Part shown: positions 1 through 5,653 of the stretch, one piece after another | Numbering within the stretch: position 1 is the first letter of the stretch | How the letters are laid out: each line of letters starts with the position of its first letter | Assembly (NCBI RefSeq): GCF_028713855.1 | Contig: NZ_JAQTNN010000012.1 | Span: forward strand, 30,996 to 94,995 | Length of the DNA stretch: 64,000 nucleotides | Reading direction: 5' to 3' | Source of the DNA: Sulfuricurvum sp. | GTDB taxonomy: Bacteria; Campylobacterota; Campylobacteria; Campylobacterales; Sulfurimonadaceae | Notes under the pieces: generated by a model | Told to the model about the DNA's origin: nothing | Database searches by the model: none | What the model saw: only the letters and a program-made list of their open reading frames with translations | Position numbers and translations under genes: made by a program

Positions 1-1
1 G

Positions 2-1408
2 CTTGGGATTTCAACATGGCAAACTTTCGGGGATAACGTACGCAACATTGTGACCGATGTCTTTGATGGACGAGGTTGTATGAGTGTTATCGAAACCTAT
101 CCGCTGATTCTGCAAATGCAGGAATATTTTCTTAAAACTCCCCATCTTGTCGGTATGCTGCCGCGTAGAATATCCACGGGGATTTCGGGCAACAGTGCCA
201 ACGTCACCTCGTTTTTCGCCAATGACCTCTATTTTGCACTGGCTAAAAGAGAGGAAATATTCGGATTTAACGTCTATATGGGAGGAAAAAATACCGAGAT
301 CGCCCGCAGTGCCGATATTTTTTTATTGCCCGATGAAGTTGTCCCCTTTTTCAAAGCATTTATTGAAGCATTCAACACGCATGGCCTGCGCTTTACCCGA
401 ACCCGAACCCGACTATTTCATTTGCTTGAAGAGATCACAATGGAAACATTTGTGGAACATATTGCACATGAATACCAAAAAACTTGGCAACAAGCAGGCA
501 ATCTAGTGTTAGAAAAAGGACTTTTTTCACGATATCAAAAGCTACAAGACGGAAGTTATGCGTTTTGCTACGAGAGCAATTTCGGGCGTATCAGTGCCGA
601 AGAGTTGGTGGCTATTGCGGATTTTGCCGAGACATACTCTGCCGAGGTACGATTAAGTACGGATCACAATCTTTATATTCTCGGACTATCTCAGTCATTC
701 TCTCCTTTTGAACATCTCAAAAAGAGCCAGACTATTGTTGCGTGCGCAGGAAGCCATTATTGCCCTTATTCATTTTGGAATATTAAAGACGACGCACAAT
801 TGCTCCCTTTGGAGAAAATAGCTGAGCATCGTATTCAAATAGGGATTTCAGGATGCGGCAAAGGGTGCGGGAGACACCAGCATTGCGATATCGGGCTCAT
901 CGGGCTGCGTACCAATAATTTCGGCAATACGGACAAAGGCGCCCGCATCTATCTCGGGGCCGAACACTCCGCAGGGATCAGTGTCGGACGAGAACTCTTT
1001 GAGATGGTTCCCTTAGAACATATCCGATCGGTGATTGATCTTATTATCCATGAATATGAACGGAGTGGTTGTGATACGTTTGAATCTTTTTCCGAAAGCA
1101 TTTTAAATCGGTATAGCGTAGAATTTATTGCATTATGGCTCTTGGCAAAATTGGAATGCGGATCAGCAATAGCATTGTATGAGGTGGAAAAACGGGAAAA
1201 TATTGCTGAAGAAGATCAGTTTTTGTTAGAAAAAGAGTTGTTTTTTCAGTATTTTCCCAAAGCGTCTTTTGTGTTGCTGATTGAGGACAATTTGAATGAA
1301 GCGATACGTCAATTGAGTAAAAAACTTTGGAGTGTTGGAGAAAGCGATCAAGAGATCGCTCCACAAATTAAAAAACTGCTTGTCAGTAAAAAATACTGGG
1401 AAGTTTGA
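2..1408 (+). CDS. nitrite/sulfite reductase, sirohaem/4Fe-4S type (5' partial)
   Basis: Enzyme of the sirohaem nitrite/sulfite reductase family, which reduces nitrite to ammonia or sulfite to sulfide in the cytoplasm. The four cluster/sirohaem cysteines are visible as C-x5-C (codons at 743 and 761, motif CAGSHYC) and C-x3-C (codons at 854 and 866, motif GCGKGCG). The frame is open to the left edge and already reads TWQTFGDNVRN, a ferredoxin-like half-domain motif of this family, so the GTG at 50 is not the start and the true N-terminus lies outside the window. The last ~110 residues after the sirohaem domain are not recognised. The 3' end coincides with the left direct repeat of the defence island. 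Substrate (nitrite or sulfite) cannot be told from the sequence. Confidence 0.85.
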   Translation, partial: LGISTWQTFGDNVRNIVTDVFDGRGCMSVIETYPLILQMQEYFLKTPHLVGMLPRRISTGISGNSANVTSFFANDLYFALAKREEIFGFNVYMGGKNTEIARSADIFLLPDEVVPFFKAFIEAFNTHGLRFTRTRTRLFHLLEEITMETFVEHIAHEYQKTWQQAGNLVLEKGLFSRYQKLQDGSYAFCYESNFGRISAEELVAIADFAETYSAEVRLSTDHNLYILGLSQSFSPFEHLKKSQTIVACAGSHYCPYSFWNIKDDAQLLPLEKIAEHRIQIGISGCGKGCGRHQHCDIGLIGLRTNNFGNTDKGARIYLGAEHSAGISVGRELFEMVPLEHIRSVIDLIIHEYERSGCDTFESFSESILNRYSVEFIALWLLAKLECGSAIALYEVEKRENIAEEDQFLLEKELFFQYFPKASFVLLIEDNLNEAIRQLSKKLWSVGESDQEIAPQIKKLLVSKKYWEV

Positions 1409-1411
1409 ACT
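1396..1411. repeat. left copy of 16-bp direct repeat flanking the defence island
   Basis: CTGGGAAGTTTGAACT covers the last codons and stop of the sirohaem reductase gene. The same 16 bases recur at 4328-4343. The match extends upstream as CTTGTCAGTA in both copies, with six extra bases in the left copy. Confidence 0.8.
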
Positions 1412-1609
1412 ATATCCTATTTCATATAGACATAAATCGGCAATTCCATCCCATTGCTAAGTAATACTGATCTTTTTTGGGGTATTGAAAGATGTTCTGA
1501 GTGTTTTACGGAACGAGTAACTTTCGCTATAATCTCCTTACTTTAACAGTAAGGCACAAAATTTGTCCATTTTTAAAAAATCTATACTCAATTCCATTAA
1601 ACAAGGTGA

Positions 1610-1685
1610 AAGCCTTGTCAATATGCGCTGTATGGGTTGAGTGAGGATGAGTGGGAATGAGATAGCGATTGTGGAGGGGAACTAA
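1610..1685 (+). pseudogene. C-terminal scar of a restriction-modification (Eco57I-type) gene
   Basis: A short frame reads QYALYGLSEDEWE and stops at 1658. A second frame, 10 bases out of step, reads EIAIVEGN and stops directly before the next gene. Removing the 10-base near-repeat GTGGGAATGA (1651-1660, next to GTGAGGATGA at 1641-1650) joins them into LYGLSEDEIAIVEGN, which resembles the C-terminal end of Eco57I/type IIG-like DNA methyltransferase-endonucleases (the common LYGLTEEEI..VEG ending). Upstream of 1610 the frame is closed, so only the tail is left. The stretch 1412-1609 holds no other gene that I can see. The assignment rests on about 15 residues. Confidence 0.35.
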
Positions 1686-2873
1686 ATGACACCAGATGAC
1701 AAAGAATATTTCTATTATGAAAAATTAGAAGAGGATACACTTAGCGTTAGTCCACAATTTCCACCAGACAAACAATATGTTGATGGAGAAGTAATTGAAA
1801 GACACAGTAGAGGTGTTTCAATGAAATTTGGAGATAGTACAAATCATAAAATGACTAAAAGAGTAGAAAGCAAAGATGGAATTGAAATTCATTTAAAAAC
1901 TACCGATAATGCCAAGCAAGAAATAAAAGCATATTTTTATGAAGATACAAGGAACATAAAAACATTAACTGTTCAAAGATGGATGACAAAAACTGGTAAT
2001 GCTTGTAAAGAATCTATGGTACTTTATGGAGAACAATTAGATTTGTTATTGAAATTTGTACAAGCATTAAAAGGGATACCATTAACTGGCAAGGGAAGAG
2101 TTACAATCCCTTTAAATATTGCTTTAGATAAAGTAAATGAGTTCAAAATAGACGATAAACAGGTAATACAATATCTAAAAGAAAATCCCAATGTAATAAA
2201 AAAAGTTGTTGAAAATGAAGTAACGGAATCAGATGTAATTTCTTTAGGATATAGAAAACAACAACTCGCTAAATTTGAAAATATGTTAGAAGATGATAGT
2301 CTAAAAGAGGCAGATTGGCAGAAATTTTTCGAAGCAAATACGTGGATATTTGGGTATGGATTGTCATATATTTTTCAAACCGAGTTAGATGACAAGAAAA
2401 TTGAACAAGTTGTCAGCGGATATGATTTTAATAACTCAGGTAAAAGAGTAGATGGGTTGCTAAAAACTGCTGGAATGATAAAATCCTTGTGTTTTGTAGA
2501 GCTCAAAACTCATAAAACAGATTTATTAGAAAACAAACCTTATCGAGGTAGTTGTTGGAGTATTTCAAAAGAATTATCAGGTGCAATTGCACAAATTCAA
2601 AATACTGTTTCCCTTAGTATGAATAATTTTTTTGACAAAATTCAATTAAAAGATAGTCATGGTAATTTGACAGGAGAAGAGGTTTTTAACTTTCAACCGA
2701 AATCATTTTTGATTATTGGTAAGCTTGATGAATTCCAAAATGAGCATGGTGTTAATTCGGATAAATATAGATCATTTGAATTATTCCGTAAAAATATTTT
2801 TACTCCCGAAATAATGACCTTTGATGAGCTTTATGAAAGAGCAAAGCATATAGTTAGTCAAGGAAGCAAATAG
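1686..2873 (+). CDS. sduA: Shedu anti-phage defence nuclease SduA (DUF4263)
   Basis: Single-gene phage defence protein of the Shedu type. The C-terminal half carries the DUF4263 PD-(D/E)XK-like nuclease fold: the conserved lead-in DWQKFFEANTWIFGYGLSYI (around residues 215-235), the catalytic Asp in GKRVDGLLK (D256) and ELKTH (E272, K274), followed by a helix with ELSGAIAQIQN. The ~180-residue N-terminal part is the variable sensing domain typical of the family and is not recognised. Length 395 aa is normal for SduA. The ATG at 1686 follows GGAGGGG. Codons are markedly more AT-rich by eye than in the flanking metabolic genes, which fits lateral acquisition. The Ymh and MazF-like genes follow on the same strand. 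Confidence 0.82.
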   Translation: MTPDDKEYFYYEKLEEDTLSVSPQFPPDKQYVDGEVIERHSRGVSMKFGDSTNHKMTKRVESKDGIEIHLKTTDNAKQEIKAYFYEDTRNIKTLTVQRWMTKTGNACKESMVLYGEQLDLLLKFVQALKGIPLTGKGRVTIPLNIALDKVNEFKIDDKQVIQYLKENPNVIKKVVENEVTESDVISLGYRKQQLAKFENMLEDDSLKEADWQKFFEANTWIFGYGLSYIFQTELDDKKIEQVVSGYDFNNSGKRVDGLLKTAGMIKSLCFVELKTHKTDLLENKPYRGSCWSISKELSGAIAQIQNTVSLSMNNFFDKIQLKDSHGNLTGEEVFNFQPKSFLIIGKLDEFQNEHGVNSDKYRSFELFRKNIFTPEIMTFDELYERAKHIVSQGSK

Positions 2874-2911
2874 GTGAATACTCTCAATGACAATAGGAGA
2901 TAAAAAAAAGC

Positions 2912-3736
2912 ATGGCAATATCATTATTTAATAATGCGGTTATTGAACAACTATCAAAAATTCTTGCAGATACACAAAACGGATTTACTGGTTCAGAGAT
3001 TGGATCTTTATTGCATGAAAGCAATATACCTGATGTTGAACCTACAATTACAAAATGGCGACGTTTAAATACAGCATTGGTTCATAAACAAGCAAAAGAT
3101 AAGTGTGCTAACAATATTCTCTCTTTTCTCCAAAATGCGTTAAACCCTGCTCGTCATATCAATAGACCTCAATGGTTTAATGATACTAGATATGAAATCA
3201 ATCGTATTTTGAGTTTTGAAGGGTATGAGATTGGTGACAATGGAAAAGTTGTCCAATCAAAAAAAGCAACCACAATAAATGAAGCAACCGCACGTGCACA
3301 ACAACTTAGAACAGACCTTATAGCTCGAAAAGTTCATCATGATGTATTGCTATTTTGTAAAGAAGAACTTCTCGTTGATAACTACTTTCATGCGGTATTT
3401 GAAGCGACAAAAAGTATTGCAGAAAAAATTAGAAATAAAACCGATTTGAATAGTGATGGATCAGAGTTAGTTGATGAAGCATTTGCATTTAAAAATCAAA
3501 TTCCTCATTTAGCTCTCAACTCATTAGTATCTGAAAGTGAGCAGAGCGAGCAAAAAGGATTTATGAATTTACTAAAAGGTGTATTCGGCACATTCCGAAA
3601 CACGACAGCACACGCCCCAAAAATTACATGGAAAATAGCGGAAGAAGATGCTTTGGACATTTTATCAATGATTTCATTGATCCATCGTCGGCTAGACAAA
3701 GCGATAGAAGCTAAAAAAATGTATCAAATAAAGTGA
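2912..3736 (+). CDS. TIGR02391 / Hypoth_Ymh family protein, HEPN-like
   Basis: Member of the TIGR02391 (Ymh) family, proteins of unknown biochemical activity that recur in defence islands near restriction-modification and abortive-infection genes. The N-terminal ~70 residues (FTGSEIGSLLHE...KWRRLNTAL) resemble the AbiJ-type N-terminal domain. The C-terminal half is helical with FRNTTAHAP, giving R229-x4-H234, the R-x4-6-H signature of HEPN ribonucleases. No signal peptide or membrane segment is seen. It lies 38 bp after sduA on the same AT-rich stretch and is probably co-transcribed with it. RNase activity is an inference from the R-x4-H motif only. Confidence 0.75.
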   Translation: MAISLFNNAVIEQLSKILADTQNGFTGSEIGSLLHESNIPDVEPTITKWRRLNTALVHKQAKDKCANNILSFLQNALNPARHINRPQWFNDTRYEINRILSFEGYEIGDNGKVVQSKKATTINEATARAQQLRTDLIARKVHHDVLLFCKEELLVDNYFHAVFEATKSIAEKIRNKTDLNSDGSELVDEAFAFKNQIPHLALNSLVSESEQSEQKGFMNLLKGVFGTFRNTTAHAPKITWKIAEEDALDILSMISLIHRRLDKAIEAKKMYQIK

Positions 3737-3761
3737 GTCAAAATACCGAAGAGGGGAAAGC

Positions 3762-4160
3762 GTGAGCAAACGATTCGATGAATGGAACGAGATTAAAAAG
3801 ACCGCAGAAAGCAACGAAAAAATTGCTAACTTTCGGCAAAAAGAGATTTTTGTGACGAATATCGGTGAGAATGTTGGGTTTGAGCAAAACGGTAAAGGTG
3901 AACAGTTCCTGCGTCCTGTCCTCGTCTATAAGAAATTCAGCTCCCGCCTCTTTTTAGGTATCCCGTTGACCAAGACAGTACGAGAAGGTATTTTCTATCA
4001 CAGTTTTGAGTTTAAAGAGGGGATCAACAGCACCGCGTTATTAAGCCAAATTAGATTATTTGATGCAAAAAGATTGCACTACCGTGTAGGGATGATAAAC
4101 AAAGATGATTTTGAGCTTGTAAAAGGGAAGTTAAAAACATTACTAGAAGTTACCCCTTGA
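3762..4160 (+). CDS. PemK/MazF-family toxin (solitary type)
   Basis: Protein of the MazF/PemK endoribonuclease superfamily, 132 aa. Visible features are the N-terminal helix FDEWNEIKKTAE, the beta-barrel start FRQKEIFVTNIGENVGFEQN, RPVLVYKKF, the core GIPLTKTVREG and the later SQIRLFDAKRLHYRVG motif; this layout is that of the solitary MazF-like proteins rather than of classical short MazF. The GTG start at 3762 follows GAGGGG. No antitoxin ORF precedes it: only 25 bp separate it from the Ymh gene, so either the Ymh protein, the 21-codon ORF downstream or nothing acts as partner. A 7-bp perfect hairpin spans its stop codon. Toxicity is inferred from the family. Confidence 0.72.
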   Translation: MSKRFDEWNEIKKTAESNEKIANFRQKEIFVTNIGENVGFEQNGKGEQFLRPVLVYKKFSSRLFLGIPLTKTVREGIFYHSFEFKEGINSTALLSQIRLFDAKRLHYRVGMINKDDFELVKGKLKTLLEVTP

Positions 4161-4170
4161 AAACAAGGGG
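4153..4170 (+). other. hairpin over the mazF-like stop codon
   Basis: CCCCTTG-AAAA-CAAGGGG is a perfect 7-bp stem with a 4-base loop that contains the TGA stop. No T-run follows, so it is not a standard intrinsic terminator; it may stabilise the 3' end or act in either direction. Confidence 0.4.
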
Positions 4171-4210
4171 AGCGCATAAAGCGATTTATGAAAGTATTAT
4201 AGCACAATTA

Positions 4211-4276
4211 ATGATTAAACAGTATTTACTAGAAGAAGAGGTTATGACAAAAGACAGAGTAGAAGTTCATTATTAA
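4211..4276 (+). other. short unassigned ORF, 21 codons
   Basis: ATG at 4211 opens MIKQYLLEEEVMTKDRVEVHY before TAA at 4274-4276; the same frame is open back to about 4163. No Shine-Dalgarno is clear and no homologue is recognised. It may be the tail of a lost gene at the right end of the island. The remainder of 4277-4327 shows nothing. Confidence 0.2.
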
Positions 4277-4327
4277 ATGCCCCATGCTACCTATCCGAAG
4301 AAGCCTCCCTTGGAGTCTTGTCAGTAG

Positions 4328-4343
4328 CTGGGAAGTTTGAACT
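4328..4343. repeat. right copy of 16-bp direct repeat flanking the defence island
   Basis: Identical to 1396-1411. In the reading frame of the reductase end the left copy reads LVSKKYWEV-stop and the right copy LVSSWEV-stop, so the right copy looks like a second, shorter version of the reductase C-terminus. Confidence 0.8.
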
Positions 4344-4352
4344 TCATAGTAC

Positions 4353-4778
4353 TTAAGGATTAAAGTTTTTCAATCCGCCTTGAAGATACGTAACATGTTT
4401 GAACCCTAACTGCATTAATCGCTGTGCCGCGAACACCGATCTCGGCTCCAATGCGCAATAAACAACAAATGTATCCTCTTTGGTGTATTTATCAAGGATT
4501 AATTTTGGATATTTTATTTCCAGAAATCCCCGTGAAATTTTGACTTGACGATCGTAATCAATCGTACTTTTTTCCCACTCATCCGGATCTCTAACATCCA
4601 AAAGTATGATTTTATTTTCTGCCATCAGTGTTTTGAGCTTTTGCGGTTCCATAGGCTCTACCTGCGCTTTTGCTTCTTTGAGCAATGCTTTTGTCTCATC
4701 GGTTAATACCGGTTCATTGGCCCACAAACCAGCTGACATAAAAACCAGTGTAAAGACGACGCTTGCGATCTTTTTCAT
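4353..4778 (-). CDS. secreted rhodanese-like protein
   Basis: Single-domain rhodanese (sulfur carrier/transferase fold), exported. Residues 1-20 ([20 protein letters not shown]) form a signal peptide; the rhodanese fold runs from about residue 45 (LLDVRDPDEWEKSTI) to the end, with the catalytic Cys108 in VVYCALEPRS and the closing strand HVTYLQGGLKNF. The start at 4778 is preferred over the upstream ATG at 4871 because AAGGAAG precedes it and the signal peptide begins there; the extra 31 residues would also overlap the promoter of the neighbour. Periplasmic rhodaneses are common in sulfur-oxidising Campylobacterota. Its first 22 codons lie inside a tandem duplication, so a second copy of its 5' end exists at 5312-5377. 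Confidence 0.85.
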   Translation of the reverse strand: MKKIASVVFTLVFMSAGLWANEPVLTDETKALLKEAKAQVEPMEPQKLKTLMAENKIILLDVRDPDEWEKSTIDYDRQVKISRGFLEIKYPKLILDKYTKEDTFVVYCALEPRSVFAAQRLMQLGFKHVTYLQGGLKNFNP

Positions 4779-4871
4779 TTTCACTTCCTTATTAAAGATG
4801 AAACCATAGTAGCTAAATCTGTGGGAATATCGTTTGATGTAGATCATGAAAGAGGTTGGATAGAATCGCAT

Positions 4872-4898
4872 TTGACACCATAGGGTAAAGTGTATAAT
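4872..4898 (+). promoter_or_regulatory. sigma-70-type promoter (duplicate copy 1)
   Basis: TTGACA at 4872-4877 and TATAAT at 4893-4898, both perfect hexamers with a short 15-base spacer, in the divergent region between the rhodanese and the nucleotidyltransferase. In this copy it drives only the truncated gene at 5055. Confidence 0.5.
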
Positions 4899-5054
4899 AG
4901 GGTACTAAATGACACTTTAAATGCTTCCGTCCTCTACATTGATCTATAGTGTTTAAAAATATTCAAAAAACTGATGAATTGCATGGAACATTATGTTATG
5001 ATTTAGTAACAATGTCTTAACTTTTTAAAATATCTTTTCGTACTAAGGAGCATA

Positions 5055-5311
5055 ATGAAAGCAGTGGTTATGGCAGGCGGGTTCGGAACACGGATACAAC
5101 CTCTTACACATTCAATCCCTAAACCAATGTTACCGATCATGAATCGTCCGATGATGGAACACACCATTGTGAGCCTAAGAGATCTGGGAATTACAGAGTT
5201 TATTATCCTTCTGTATTTCAAGCCCGAAGTTATCAAAGACTATTTTAAAGACGGAAGCAAGTGGGGGATTAACATCACTTATGTAGTTCCGGATGATGAT
5301 TACGGAACGGC
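5055..5311 (+). pseudogene. truncated 5' copy of the sugar nucleotidyltransferase gene
   Basis: First 85 codons of the gene at 5654, with its own ribosome-binding site, created by the tandem duplication. At 5311 the frame runs into antisense rhodanese sequence and stops at 5408, giving a predicted 117-residue product that is half a Rossmann domain (GGFGTR...PKPM) plus 31 unrelated residues. It cannot be an active enzyme because most of the active site is missing. Confidence 0.88.
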
Positions 5312-5377
5312 TTCATTGGCCCACAAACCAGCTGACATAAAAACCAGTGTAAAGACGACGCTTGCGATCTTTTTCAT
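5312..5377 (-). pseudogene. 5' fragment of the rhodanese gene (duplicate)
   Basis: Copy of the first 22 codons (signal peptide) of the rhodanese, with its ribosome-binding site, left by the tandem duplication. It is antisense to the read-through from the truncated transferase and is cut at the junction at 5311/5312. Confidence 0.85.
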
Positions 5378-5470
5378 TTTCACTTCCTTATTAAAGATGA
5401 AACCATAGTAGCTAAATCTGTGGGAATATCGTTTGATGTAGATCATGAAAGAGGTTGGATAGAATCGCAT

Positions 5471-5497
5471 TTGACACCATAGGGTAAAGTGTATAAT
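5471..5497 (+). promoter_or_regulatory. sigma-70-type promoter (duplicate copy 2)
   Basis: TTGACA 5471-5476 and TATAAT 5492-5497, spacer 15. This copy precedes the intact gene at 5654 and would be the head promoter of the glycogen operon, with a leader of about 150 bases. Confidence 0.5.
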
Positions 5498-5653
5498 AGG
5501 GTACTAAATGACACTTTAAATGCTTCCGTCCTCTACATTGATCTATAGTGTTTAAAAATATTCAAAAAACTGATGAATTGCATGGAACATTATGTTATGA
5601 TTTAGTAACAATGTCTTAACTTTTTAAAATATCTTTTCGTACTAAGGAGCATA

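Larger units (their letters stand above)
4713..5311. repeat. tandem duplication, copy 1 (599 bp)
   Basis: Bases 4713-5311 recur directly as 5312-5910; I read them side by side over the rhodanese 5' end, intergenic region and transferase start without finding a difference. The unit holds 22 codons of the rhodanese, the whole divergent intergenic region with promoter, and 257 bases of the nucleotidyltransferase gene. No shared bases extend past either junction. Confidence 0.93.

Noticed and set aside
50-1408. GTG at 50 as start of the reductase
   Set aside because: The frame is open to base 2 and reads a conserved family motif before the GTG, so the gene is cut by the window edge.
1531-1560. 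CTTAC...GTAAG inverted repeat as a terminator after the reductase
   Set aside because: Only five base pairs and no T-run; too weak to call.
5055-5408. 117-residue ORF as a real small gene
   Set aside because: It is the duplicated first 85 codons of the gene at 5654 running into antisense rhodanese sequence.
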